A DNA stretch of 46,684 nucleotides from Bacteroidaceae bacterium (lineage in GTDB: Bacteria > Bacteroidota > Bacteroidia > Bacteroidales > Bacteroidaceae): positions 1-46,684 of the forward strand of contig JAGCVH010000071.1 in NCBI GenBank assembly GCA_017962495.1. The letters are read 5' to 3'. A program made the translations under genes and the position numbers. The notes below the pieces were generated by a model. That model made no database searches. It saw only the letters and a program-made list of their open reading frames with translations, and was not told the DNA's origin. Shown in pieces: positions 15,237-22,694 of the stretch. Numbering within the stretch: the first letter of the stretch is position 1; every line of letters begins with the position of its first letter.

Positions 15237-15252
15237 ACTGTAGCACTGTAGC
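15237..15252. repeat. Inverted pair of the iteron 8-mer
   Basis: Two head-to-tail ACTGTAGC units face the four GCTACAGT units at 15092-15124. Confidence 0.65.
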
Positions 15253-15320
15253 GCTCATGTCTCACCTTGGCTTTCCCGATGTTGTTGACTCCTACATCTA
15301 AGAATAAATTGTCTAGGGGG

Positions 15321-15352
15321 ATTGTGAGAATTGCAATTAATTCGTATATTTG
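15321..15352 (+). promoter_or_regulatory. Probable promoter of the Dam methylase remnant
   Basis: ATTG at 15321-15324, a 20-base spacer and TATATTTG at 15345-15352, ten bases before the ATG of the Dam remnant. The -33 box is one base off consensus. Confidence 0.55.
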
Positions 15353-15361
15353 TGGGCGAAT

Positions 15362-15451
15362 ATGAAAGAGAAGCAGACTATAGCAGGACCATTCCTAAAA
15401 TGGGTTGGAGGCAAAGGTCAGTATTCTCCTTGCTCCCATCTTCTCTCATGA
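15362..15451 (+). pseudogene. Remnant of a Dam-type adenine DNA methyltransferase
   Basis: The 29-residue frame begins MKEKQTIAGPFLKWVGGKGQ. FLKWVGGKGQ is the N-terminal SAM-binding motif I of D12-class (Dam/M.DpnII) adenine methyltransferases. It then breaks into nine unrelated residues and stops at 15449-15451. The other 250 or so residues of the enzyme are absent. The promoter and start codon are still in place, so this looks like a 3' deletion joined to the following fragment. Confidence 0.75.
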
Positions 15452-15472
15452 TTCCCATGAAATACTACCACG

Positions 15473-15640
15473 ATGCCCGATAACGACAATTTCCTCGCCC
15501 CCAAAGGTAACTACAAGAACCTTATTGCATTCCAGAAAACGGAGTGCATCTACGATATTACGCTTTATTTTGTCGAGCACTATCTTCCAAAGATTGGCGA
15601 CCGAACGGTGGATGTGGAGTGGTGTGGAATGATAGAATGA
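15473..15640 (+). pseudogene. Truncated four-helix-bundle suffix protein
   Basis: A 55-residue frame matches the N-terminus of Bacteroidales proteins annotated with a 'four helix bundle suffix domain': FLAPKGNYKNLIAFQKTE, then IYDITLYFVEHYLPKIGDRT. After DRTVD the family sequence stops and the frame ends with WCGMIE. The rest of the bundle (normally well over 100 residues more) is missing. It sits directly behind the Dam remnant. Whether the short product is made is unknown. Confidence 0.65.
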
Positions 15641-15642
15641 GA

Positions 15643-15678
15643 ATCAGGGCGACTCACTATCGCGTGGGTCGCCCTGAT
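15643..15678. terminator. Terminator-like hairpin between remnant genes and rubrerythrin
   Basis: ATCAGGGCGAC at 15643-15653 pairs perfectly with GTCGCCCTGAT at 15668-15678, and four more inner pairs leave a six-base loop. The minus-strand exit is moderately T-rich, so it probably ends the rubrerythrin transcript. Confidence 0.65.
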
Positions 15679-15716
15679 GTTGTAATTGCGCTTTGCGCTC
15701 TGCTCTCGCTGCTCTA

Positions 15717-16274
15717 TTACTTGCTGAAGTAACGCTTCAGGAGGCCAGCGAAGCCAGCACCGTGACGGGCTTCGTCCTTAGCCATCTCATGCACGGTGTC
15801 GTGAATGGCGTCGAAGCCTGCGGCCTTGGCGTTCATGGCGATGCGGAACTTATCCTCGCATGCACCTGCCTCAGCAGCAGCACGCTTCTCGAGGTTGGTC
15901 TTGGTGTCCCAAACACACTCGCCAAGGAGTTCGGCAAAGCGGCTTGCGTGGTCGGCCTCTTCGAAAGCGTAGCGCTTGAAGGCTTCTGCTATCTCGGGAT
16001 AGCCCTCACGGTCGGCCTGACGAGCCATAGCCAGATACATTCCCACCTCGCCGCACTCACCATTGAAGTGGTTGCGCAGGTCCTGAATCATTTCCTCACT
16101 AACGCCCTCGGGCTTGCCGTCACCAATCTTGTGTACGGTGGCATAAGTCATTTCAGCATCTTCCTTCAGTTCTGAGAACTTGCTGGCAGGGGCTTTACAG
16201 ATGGGGCAACGCTCGGGTGCCTCGGTGCCTTCATGAACATATCCACAAACGGCACAAATAAACTTCTTTGTCAT
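15717..16274 (-). CDS. rbr: Rubrerythrin with N-terminal rubredoxin domain
   Basis: This 185-residue cytoplasmic protein reduces hydrogen peroxide in anaerobes. It has the domain order of reverse rubrerythrins: an N-terminal rubredoxin-like iron site ([10 protein letters not shown] and CPICKAP, residues 8-30), then a four-helix ferritin-like diiron domain with the carboxylate/His ligands ([31 protein letters not shown]). It is a single-gene unit between a hairpin terminator and its own promoter. Confidence 0.93.
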   Translation of the reverse strand: MTKKFICAVCGYVHEGTEAPERCPICKAPASKFSELKEDAEMTYATVHKIGDGKPEGVSEEMIQDLRNHFNGECGEVGMYLAMARQADREGYPEIAEAFKRYAFEEADHASRFAELLGECVWDTKTNLEKRAAAEAGACEDKFRIAMNAKAAGFDAIHDTVHEMAKDEARHGAGFAGLLKRYFSK

Positions 16275-16315
16275 AACTGTTTTTTAAGTTTAGGTAAACA
16301 ATAAGGTTTCTGGGA

Positions 16316-16346
16316 CAAAGATAATACATTTATATTAATAATTAAA
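16316..16346 (-). promoter_or_regulatory. Probable rubrerythrin promoter
   Basis: The minus strand reads TATCTTTG at 16316-16323. TTTA stands 19 bases upstream (16343-16346), one base off the TTTG consensus. Confidence 0.55.
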
Positions 16347-16484
16347 GAATAAAATGAAAAAATAAAGGAAAGTACAATGTACAGCTCCGTAACGGAGCAA
16401 GAATGAATATGAGGGTCAACATTATACAATATGGAGGTAAAAATCAGAATTTTATGGCATATTGACACTTTTTTCCGTTCTTTT

Positions 16485-16516
16485 TTTGGCATTGCGCTCG
16501 ATTTGCACTATCTTTG
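16485..16516 (+). promoter_or_regulatory. tRNA-Gly promoter
   Basis: TTTG at 16485-16488, a 20-base spacer and TATCTTTG at 16509-16516, with the tRNA starting 12 bases later. Confidence 0.8.
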
Positions 16517-16527
16517 TCTCTCGAAAT

Positions 16528-16600
16528 GCGATAGTAGCTCAGTTGGTAGAGCATTGGCTTCCCAAGCCGAGGGTCGCGGGTTCGAGTCCCGTCTGTCGCT
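16528..16600 (+). tRNA. tRNA-Gly (anticodon CCC)
   Basis: A full cloverleaf can be drawn. The acceptor stem is GCGATAG with CTGTCGC (one T-G pair), the D arm GCTC...GAGC, the anticodon stem TTGGC/GCCGA with loop TTCCCAA, and the T arm GCGGG/CCCGT with TTCGAGT. The anticodon is CCC, which reads glycine codon GGG. CCA is not encoded. Confidence 0.93.
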
Positions 16601-16637
16601 CTATATGAGGTGGACCTAAACCTTACCCTAAACCTCA

Positions 16638-16683
16638 GCGCTCAGCCCGCAGGGACGCTTGCGCAGCAGAGCGGAGCAAAAAC
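16638..16683. repeat. GACGCTTGCG-type intergenic repeat, second copy
   Basis: GCTCAGC, GACGCTTGCG and GGAGCAA occur in the same order and near-equal spacing as at 2028-2080. It fills most of the gap between the tRNA and nadE. Confidence 0.5.
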
Positions 16684-16698
16684 CTTAAAAACAGACCT

Positions 16699-18627
16699 AT
16701 GAATTACGGTTTTGTTAAAGTGGCTGCGGCTGTCCCTTCTGTTAAAGTTGGTGACCCGAAATTCAATGTCGAACAGATTGAATCCCTCATTATTCAGGCC
16801 AACAACCAAGGTGTAGAAATCATTGTCTTTCCGGAACTTTCGATTACCGCATACTCGTGCGGCGACTTGTTCTTCCAGCAACTGCTGTTGGACGAAGCCG
16901 AAATGGCACTCATCAACCTGATGAATTTCACGCGTAGCATGAACATCATCAGCGTCATAGGTATGCCCGTGCAGTTTGGCGGTGGGTTGGTGAACTGTGC
17001 TGCCGTACTGCAGAAGGGAAAACTGCTGGGACTTGTACCCAAGACGTTTATTCCCAACTACAAGGAGTTCTACGAGCGTCGCTGGTTCCAGAGTGCTGCC
17101 GACCTGGAGGAAGGCAATGTGCTCATCTGCGGACAGCAGGTGCTGGTTAGCGCAAAACAAGTGTTCAAGACCCCGTCGTGCACCTTCGGTATAGAGATAT
17201 GCGAGGACTTGTGGGCTCCTATCCCACCCTCTTCGATGCTGGCACTGAAGGGGGCGGAAGTCATCCTGAACCTGAGCGCCGACACAGACGCGGCAGGAAA
17301 GTATGAATACATGAGTGGTCTGGTTAGACAGCAAAGCGCTCGCCTGCTGGCAGGTTATGTCTTTACGAGTTGCGGCTTTGGAGAGAGTACCCAGGACGTA
17401 GTGTTCTCGGGCAAGACGCTCATTGTGGAAAACGGCGAACTGCTGAAAGAAGGTCCACGACACTCTATGGAAGAGATTATGACCATCAGCGAGATTGACG
17501 TGGAACGCCTGCGTGCCGAACGCCGACGCAACACGACCTTCAACGCCAATGCGGCTCTGATTTGCGACTGCCCTATGCGCGTCGTGGAGACGGCAAGCAT
17601 GATCCAGGAGACCATAGCACTGACGCGTGACATCAATCCCCATCCCTTCATCCCCGCCGAAGAAGCAGAGCGCGACGAACGTTGTGAGGAAATCATCACC
17701 ATACAATGCGATGGATTGGCCAAGCGCATCGTACACACCAACTGCGAAACCGTGGTGGTGGGCATCTCGGGCGGACTGGATTCCACATTGGCCCTGCTGG
17801 TTTGCGCCCGCACTTTCGATCGTCTGGGAAAGAGTCGTCGAGGCATCATCGGCATCACCATGCCTGGCTTCGGCACCACCGACCGCACATACACCAACGC
17901 CATCCGACTGATGCAGCAACTGGGCATAACCATCCGCGAAATCAGCATCAAGGAGGCTTGTTTGCAACACTTCCGCGACATCGGCCACGACCCCGAACAG
18001 CACGATGTAACTTACGAGAACAGTCAGGCTCGCGAACGCACCCAAATACTCATGGATGCTGCAAACCAGATGAACGGCCTCGTGGTGGGTACGGGTGACC
18101 TTTCAGAGTTGGCACTGGGTTGGGCGACATACAACGGCGACCACATGTCGATGTACGGTGTCAACGGTTCAGTACCCAAGACGCTCGTGAAACATCTCGT
18201 GCACTGGATAGCCAGACACATCGGAGACCAAACCACATGCAACACCCTGCTCGACATTATCGAGACACCCATAAGTCCTGAGCTCATCCCTGCCGACAGC
18301 GAAGGAAACATCCGACAGAAGACGGAAGACCTGGTGGGACCGTACGAGTTGCACGACTTCTTCCTCTACCACATGTTGCGCAGTGGCTACCATCCCCGTA
18401 AGCTGTTCATGCTGGCACAACGTGCCTTCAAGGGAAAGTTCGAAGACGAAGTCATTAAGCACTGGCTCACCACCTTCTGCAGGAGGTTCTTCTCGCAACA
18501 ATTCAAGCGTTCATGCCTTCCCGACGGACCGAAAGTGGGCAGTATATCGCTTAGTCCAAGAGGAGACTGGCGTATGCCCAGCGATGCCTCGGCAGAAATG
18601 TGGCTAGCTGAGTGCAAAGACCTGTAA
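16699..18627 (+). CDS. nadE: Glutamine-dependent NAD+ synthase
   Basis: This 642-residue enzyme makes NAD+ from deamido-NAD+, ATP and glutamine. The N-terminal nitrilase-like glutaminase domain (1-290) has the catalytic triad E46 (VFPELS), K115 (VPKTFIPNYKE) and C168 (GIEICEDLW). The C-terminal synthetase domain has the PP-loop SGGLDS at 357-362 and GTGDLSELALGW near 470. Length and both domains are complete. It stands alone between the tRNA and the HU gene. Confidence 0.96.
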   Translation: MNYGFVKVAAAVPSVKVGDPKFNVEQIESLIIQANNQGVEIIVFPELSITAYSCGDLFFQQLLLDEAEMALINLMNFTRSMNIISVIGMPVQFGGGLVNCAAVLQKGKLLGLVPKTFIPNYKEFYERRWFQSAADLEEGNVLICGQQVLVSAKQVFKTPSCTFGIEICEDLWAPIPPSSMLALKGAEVILNLSADTDAAGKYEYMSGLVRQQSARLLAGYVFTSCGFGESTQDVVFSGKTLIVENGELLKEGPRHSMEEIMTISEIDVERLRAERRRNTTFNANAALICDCPMRVVETASMIQETIALTRDINPHPFIPAEEAERDERCEEIITIQCDGLAKRIVHTNCETVVVGISGGLDSTLALLVCARTFDRLGKSRRGIIGITMPGFGTTDRTYTNAIRLMQQLGITIREISIKEACLQHFRDIGHDPEQHDVTYENSQARERTQILMDAANQMNGLVVGTGDLSELALGWATYNGDHMSMYGVNGSVPKTLVKHLVHWIARHIGDQTTCNTLLDIIETPISPELIPADSEGNIRQKTEDLVGPYELHDFFLYHMLRSGYHPRKLFMLAQRAFKGKFEDEVIKHWLTTFCRRFFSQQFKRSCLPDGPKVGSISLSPRGDWRMPSDASAEMWLAECKDL

Positions 18628-18693
18628 AAAAGAAGGCGAAGAAAGCTTTTTGCCCCATTTTTTCCTTAAATTATTAAAAAAAGACGCATTTCA

Positions 18694-18725
18694 CTTGATA
18701 ATATAAATAAGAAACATTAACTTTG
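18694..18725 (+). promoter_or_regulatory. Promoter of the HU gene
   Basis: CTTG at 18694-18697 (one base off), a 20-base spacer, and TAACTTTG at 18718-18725, 41 bases before the start codon. Confidence 0.7.
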
Positions 18726-18766
18726 TGGTTATTAACACACTAAAATAATATTAAAAACACACAATC

Positions 18767-19042
18767 ATGACAAAGCAAGAGTTAGCAAAAAAGGTTGCTG
18801 CAATGACAGGAGTTGACCAGGCAACAGCACTGGTATGTGTTGAAGGAGTTATGGCTGCCATCAAGGATAGTCTTATCCAAGAGGAACCCGTGTACCTACG
18901 CGGTTTCGGTAGTTTCATCCTAAAGAGGCGTGCAGAAAAGACCGCGCGAAACATTTCAAAAAACACGACAATTACCATCCCTGCCCACAACATCCCTGCT
19001 TTCAAACCCTGTAAGGATTTCCTCACTCAGGTAAAGAACTAA
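18767..19042 (+). CDS. HU/IHF-family DNA-binding protein
   Basis: This 91-residue protein has the compact HU/IHF fold: helices TKQELAKKVAAMTG and ATALVCVEGVMAAIKDSL, then YLRGFGSFILKRRAEKTARN, where the arm begins. The IP in TITIPAHNIPAFKP contains the proline that intercalates in DNA minor grooves. It is a nucleoid protein that bends DNA. It has its own promoter and terminator, unlike the larger HU-HIG protein at 14051. Confidence 0.95.
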   Translation: MTKQELAKKVAAMTGVDQATALVCVEGVMAAIKDSLIQEEPVYLRGFGSFILKRRAEKTARNISKNTTITIPAHNIPAFKPCKDFLTQVKN

Positions 19043-19069
19043 CAGGAAGAAAAAGAAAGCGATGAATCC

Positions 19070-19102
19070 AAGCCCTGAGCGAAAGTTCAGGGCTTACTTT
19101 TT
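19070..19102 (+). terminator. Terminator after HU
   Basis: AAGCCCTGA at 19070-19078 pairs with TCAGGGCTT at 19087-19095, followed by ACTTTTT. Confidence 0.85.
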
Positions 19103-19114
19103 CCAGAAAGACTT

Positions 19115-19996
19115 ATGAAACACACCATCCAAAACCAGTGGCTTTCAGTTACCGTTGACGAACACAGTGCGGAAATGCGAAGCCTGTTGCGCCAGACCGA
19201 CCAATGCGAAATGCTTTGGCAGGGCGATGCCAAGTATTGGGACGGGCAATCCCCAGTCCTATTCCCTACCGTGGGACGTGTCTATAATGATCACATCCGT
19301 CATCAAGGCATCATCTACCCGATGCCAAAACACGGATTGGTAAAAGACATGGACTTTACCCTCACGGCTAAGGACGAGGACTCGCTTACCCTGAGTGTGA
19401 GGAGCACCAAAAAGACTATGCGGCATTATCCCTTCCCCTTCTACCTCTCCATTGAATATCGGCTTGAAGGCAAGCAGTTGAGTGTTTCCTTTACCGTTGA
19501 AAATCTTTCGGACGAGCCCTTACCCTTCCACCTTGGCGCACACCCTGCCCTCAACCTGCCAGCTTTCTGCGAGCAAGATGCCGTGCATGGTTATTTAGGC
19601 TTTGACGTGAGGGAACGCCTCGTTAGCAATGGTCTGAAGCCTGGTGGTTATCTGTGGCCAGAGGGTTCGTTCCCTGTTCCTTTGGATGAGCATAGCCTGA
19701 TGACGCTAACCAACGAAACCTTCCTTTGCGACACCATTCTGGATTCGCGTCATCTCGCACGCGCGTGTACGTTATATAATAAAGGTAAAGAGCCCATTGT
19801 CCGAGTGAACTTCGACAGTCAAGTGCTGGCCTTGTGGGCTCCCAATGGAGGACAAGCACCCTTTGTATGCATCGAACCTTGGTGGGGTTGTTGCGATGAA
19901 GCGGAATACGAAGGAGAATTTGCCGAACGCCCTTGGACCAACATGGTAGACCCAAAGGATAAGAAAACGTTAAGCTACACGATTACTTTAATTTAA
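19115..19996 (+). CDS. Aldose 1-epimerase family protein (LacX-like)
   Basis: This 293-residue cytoplasmic protein of the galactose mutarotase superfamily interconverts sugar anomers; the exact sugar is not known for this LacX-like branch. Typical features are LFPTVGRVYND, the histidines in MPKHGLVKD and FHLGAHPALNLP, and the C-terminal CIEPWWG. It lies 72 bases after HU, beyond a terminator, and is convergent with rarA (45 bases apart). Confidence 0.88.
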   Translation: MKHTIQNQWLSVTVDEHSAEMRSLLRQTDQCEMLWQGDAKYWDGQSPVLFPTVGRVYNDHIRHQGIIYPMPKHGLVKDMDFTLTAKDEDSLTLSVRSTKKTMRHYPFPFYLSIEYRLEGKQLSVSFTVENLSDEPLPFHLGAHPALNLPAFCEQDAVHGYLGFDVRERLVSNGLKPGGYLWPEGSFPVPLDEHSLMTLTNETFLCDTILDSRHLARACTLYNKGKEPIVRVNFDSQVLALWAPNGGQAPFVCIEPWWGCCDEAEYEGEFAERPWTNMVDPKDKKTLSYTITLI

Positions 19997-20041
19997 GAAG
20001 TAGGAGTTTATCACTTGATGCTTCACATCGAGCCTGCTCCA

Positions 20042-21325
20042 TCACTTCTTCCATTCTTTGAACCTTTCGCCCCAAAGCTGACGCATGCGCTCGCTGAGTT
20101 TGTTCTCGGCGGGATTCTGTTGAGGATGCCAGAAGCGAGCATCCTTCAGTGCGTCGGGCAGGAATTGCTGCACTACGAAGTTGCCTTCGTAGTCATGGGC
20201 ATATTTGTAACCCTCACTATAGCCCAGCTCCTTCATCAGTGCGGTTGGGGCATTACGCAAGTGCAAGGGAACGGGTTGATTTCCACTGCGACGCACCTCT
20301 TCCAATGCTGCCCCAATGCCCATATAGGCAGAGTTACTCTTCGGACTTGTAGCCAGATAGACAGTAGCCTCGGCAAGAGGGATGCGGCCTTCAGGCCAAC
20401 CTATCTTCATCACCGTGTCAAAAGCTGCATTCGCCAACAGCAAAGCGTTTGGATTGGCCAAACCAATGTCTTCTGAAGCACTGATAACCAGACGACGGGC
20501 AATGAAAGCGGGATCTTCGCCACCTTCTATCATGCGTGCCAACCAATACAGTGCGCCATCAGGGTCACTGCCTCGAATGGATTTGATGAAGGCCGAGATG
20601 ATGTCGTAATGCATCTCCCCATCCTTGTCATAGGCCAGAGGATTCTGCTGCAGGCGTTCTGTAACCAGGTCGTCGGTAATAACGAGTGTTTCGCCCTTGC
20701 TTAGAGGTTCGGATAGCAAGTCGAAGATATTCAGCAACTTGCGTGCATCGCCTCCACTAAAACGCAACAGAGCTTCCGTCTCCCGAAGCTCGATCTTGAG
20801 GTCACGCAACACCACATCCTTTTTTATGGCACGACGAGCCAGTTCCAAGAGGTCGTCCTTGCCAAGACTTTTCAACACATAGACCTGACAACGGCTCAGC
20901 AAAGGACGTATGACTTCGAAAGAGGGATTCTCCGTGGTGGCACCAATGAGCGTGATTATACCTTGTTCTACGGCACCCAGCAAACTATCTTGCTGGGATT
21001 TGGAGAAACGATGGATTTCGTCGATGAACAATATGGGACTGGCGGTATTGAAAAAGCGATTCGACTTGGCCTTCTCAACAATCTCACGCACATCCTTTAC
21101 GCCACTGGTCACAGCCGAGAGGGTGTAGAAAGGAGTCTGCAACTGATGGGCAATGATGGAAGCCAAGGTAGTCTTGCCCACCCCTGGAGGTCCCCAAAGG
21201 ATGAAACTGGCAACATGGCCCGACTCAATCATCCGACGGAGTACAGCCCCCTCGCCTACCAAATGTTTCTGCCCAATGTAATCGTCGAGCGACGTTGGGC
21301 GCATTCTCTCTGCCAATGGTTGCAT
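20042..21325 (-). CDS. rarA: Replication-associated recombination protein A (AAA+ ATPase)
   Basis: RarA/MgsA is a clamp-loader-like AAA+ ATPase acting at stalled replication forks. The 427-residue protein has Walker A GPPGVGKTT, Walker B LFIDEIH, arginine-containing sensor segments, and the C-terminal tetramerisation region (EDIGLANPNAL, NQPVPLHLRNAPT). The start at 21325 (MQPLAERMRPTS) was chosen because the longer in-frame start at 21346 would lie inside the -7 box at 21334-21341. The mRNA would be almost leaderless. Confidence 0.95.
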   Translation of the reverse strand: MQPLAERMRPTSLDDYIGQKHLVGEGAVLRRMIESGHVASFILWGPPGVGKTTLASIIAHQLQTPFYTLSAVTSGVKDVREIVEKAKSNRFFNTASPILFIDEIHRFSKSQQDSLLGAVEQGIITLIGATTENPSFEVIRPLLSRCQVYVLKSLGKDDLLELARRAIKKDVVLRDLKIELRETEALLRFSGGDARKLLNIFDLLSEPLSKGETLVITDDLVTERLQQNPLAYDKDGEMHYDIISAFIKSIRGSDPDGALYWLARMIEGGEDPAFIARRLVISASEDIGLANPNALLLANAAFDTVMKIGWPEGRIPLAEATVYLATSPKSNSAYMGIGAALEEVRRSGNQPVPLHLRNAPTALMKELGYSEGYKYAHDYEGNFVVQQFLPDALKDARFWHPQQNPAENKLSERMRQLWGERFKEWKK

Positions 21326-21333
21326 AACAAATG

Positions 21334-21393
21334 CAAATATACGCATTTATTGTGAATTGTGAATTATGAATTACGAATTATTTTGTACCTTTG
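21334..21393. promoter_or_regulatory. 60-base divergent promoter module (rarA / glycosyltransferase)
   Basis: On the minus strand a -7 box TATATTTG (21334-21341) faces rarA. On the plus strand TACCTTTG (21386-21393) faces the glycosyltransferase. Each lies exactly 20 bases from the same AATT at 21362-21365, which takes the -33 position for both. The interior is made of heptads AATTGTG, AATTATG, AATTACG, AATTATT. The module aligns without gaps to 27008-27067. Confidence 0.75.
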
Positions 21394-21398
21394 CAGAG

Positions 21399-22514
21399 AT
21401 GAAAATACACGTCGTCAGTTTCCAAGTCCCATATCCCGCCAATTATGGTGGGGCCATCGATGTGTTCTACAAGTTAAAGGCCTTGCGGGAAAGGGGATAT
21501 GAGGTGGTACTGCACACCTATGTGTATGGAGACCGGCACGAAGAGCCCGCACTGGAACAAGTATGCAGCAAGGTGCATTATTACCCGCGCAAGACGGGAT
21601 GGTGCAAGCAGTTCTCCGCCCTACCTTATATTGTTACCACGCGCGATAGCCAGCAATTACTGAAAGACCTGTGCGAGGACGATGCCCCTATCCTATTCGA
21701 AGGCTTACACACTTGTTTCTTCCTTAACCATCCCCTCTTAGCACGGCGGAAGAAGATAGTACGCATGCACAACGTTGAGCATAAGTACTACTGGCGTCTT
21801 GCCCAGCAATCGGGTTGGAACTGGCGTACGATTTACTACACAATAGAGAGTCTGCGCCTGCGATGCTTCGAACGTCAGTTGCGACACGCCGATCTCATAT
21901 GCGCTATCACCAAAGCCGACATGCAGGCCATCGAACAGATGGTTCCAGGCAAGAAGGTTATCCACCTCCCCGTCTTCTTCGATGCGACATTCCCCTCCAC
22001 TACGACGCCAACCGAACCCTTTGTGCTGTATCACGGGAATCTGGCCGTAGAGGAAAACCAACGGGCAGTGGAATACATCTTCCGACACATCGTCCCGCGC
22101 TGTCCCGATGTCAGGTTTGTTATTGCCGGACGCAACGCCCAATTCAAACACATCCCCAATAATGTTCAGATCATAGACAGTCCCTCGGACGAGCAACTCG
22201 ACCAACTTTTGCGTACCGCACGCATTCACCTGATGCTCACTTTCCAGCCTACTGGTATCAAATTGAAACTACTGAACACACTTGTGCGCGGAAACGGACA
22301 CATCATTGCCAATCACGACATGCTGTACGGCCACTCCTTTGGACGATTCTGCACGCGCGCCGACAAGCCAGAGAACATAGTGGAAGCCGTTTATAATCTA
22401 ATAAACACCGATTTACCCGCCAAAGAATTGGAGAAAAGACAGGCATACCTTATAAAAATCAAAAAGGCCGGAATCTCACGACTCAGCCTTTTTCAAATAG
22501 GTATTAGTTTTTAA
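21399..22514 (+). CDS. Glycosyltransferase (GT4-like), C-terminus runs through a terminator
   Basis: This 371-residue GT-B-fold transferase lacks a signal peptide; it probably works at the inner face of the membrane on an envelope glycan. Visible are the N-terminal nucleotide-fold start HVVSFQVPYPANYGGAIDVFYKL, RMHNVEHKYY, a second domain beginning FVLYHGNLAVEENQ, FVIAGRN, and FQPTGIKLKLLNTLVRG at the donor site. ATG 21399 is five bases after the -7 box. The last 20 or so residues are encoded across a terminator hairpin (22461-22493), so the normal 3' end has probably been lost. Confidence 0.85.
   Translation: MKIHVVSFQVPYPANYGGAIDVFYKLKALRERGYEVVLHTYVYGDRHEEPALEQVCSKVHYYPRKTGWCKQFSALPYIVTTRDSQQLLKDLCEDDAPILFEGLHTCFFLNHPLLARRKKIVRMHNVEHKYYWRLAQQSGWNWRTIYYTIESLRLRCFERQLRHADLICAITKADMQAIEQMVPGKKVIHLPVFFDATFPSTTTPTEPFVLYHGNLAVEENQRAVEYIFRHIVPRCPDVRFVIAGRNAQFKHIPNNVQIIDSPSDEQLDQLLRTARIHLMLTFQPTGIKLKLLNTLVRGNGHIIANHDMLYGHSFGRFCTRADKPENIVEAVYNLINTDLPAKELEKRQAYLIKIKKAGISRLSLFQIGISF
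22461..22499 (+). terminator. Terminator inside the 3' end of the glycosyltransferase frame
   Basis: AAAAAGGC at 22461-22468 pairs with GCCTTTTT at 22486-22493. The stop codon of the frame, at 22512-22514, lies beyond it. Confidence 0.65.
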
Positions 22515-22650
22515 GGTAAAAAGATTGTTTTTTAGAATAACTGCTGCAAATTTAGCCCTTTTTAACTCCTGCTCCAAATTATTTCGTATGTTAAATAACA
22601 TAATTTTACATTTCCAATCACATAATGACCTATTTTTGCCTAAAATTCAT

Positions 22651-22658
22651 TACCTTTG
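22651..22658 (+). promoter_or_regulatory. -7 box before glnS
   Basis: TACCTTTG at 22651-22658 fits the -7 consensus, 36 bases before ATG 22695. No good TTTG stands 19-21 bases upstream. Confidence 0.45.
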
Positions 22659-22694
22659 CATCATAAAAGAAGAAAAATAAAACAAGTCAAAGCT

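Larger units (their letters stand above)
14600..15361. other. 762-base gene-free region upstream of HU-HIG
   Basis: No convincing gene is seen here. Reading left to right, the region holds: a GC-rich palindromic repeat (14610-14655); a featureless leader for the HU-HIG transcript (14660-14930); the minus-strand promoter (14939-14970); iteron-like 8-base repeats (15092-15124); an AT-rich palindrome (15159-15200); two inverted copies of the same 8-mer (15237-15252); and a weak plus-strand promoter (15321-15352) for the Dam remnant. Confidence 0.7.

Noticed and set aside
15233-15420. Minus-strand frame ending ...VNNIGKAKVRHERYSATV before a TGA
   Set aside because: It looks protein-like for about 25 codons, but has no start codon, overlaps the Dam remnant promoter and start, and its end is encoded by the iteron repeats. 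I could not tie it to a family.
15643-15678. Hairpin considered as an attachment site or riboswitch
   Set aside because: A perfect 11-base stem at the converging ends of two transcripts is simply a terminator.
16271-16492. Open frame between rubrerythrin and the tRNA
   Set aside because: The translation is low-complexity and AT-driven, overlaps both the rubrerythrin and tRNA promoters, and has no family resemblance.
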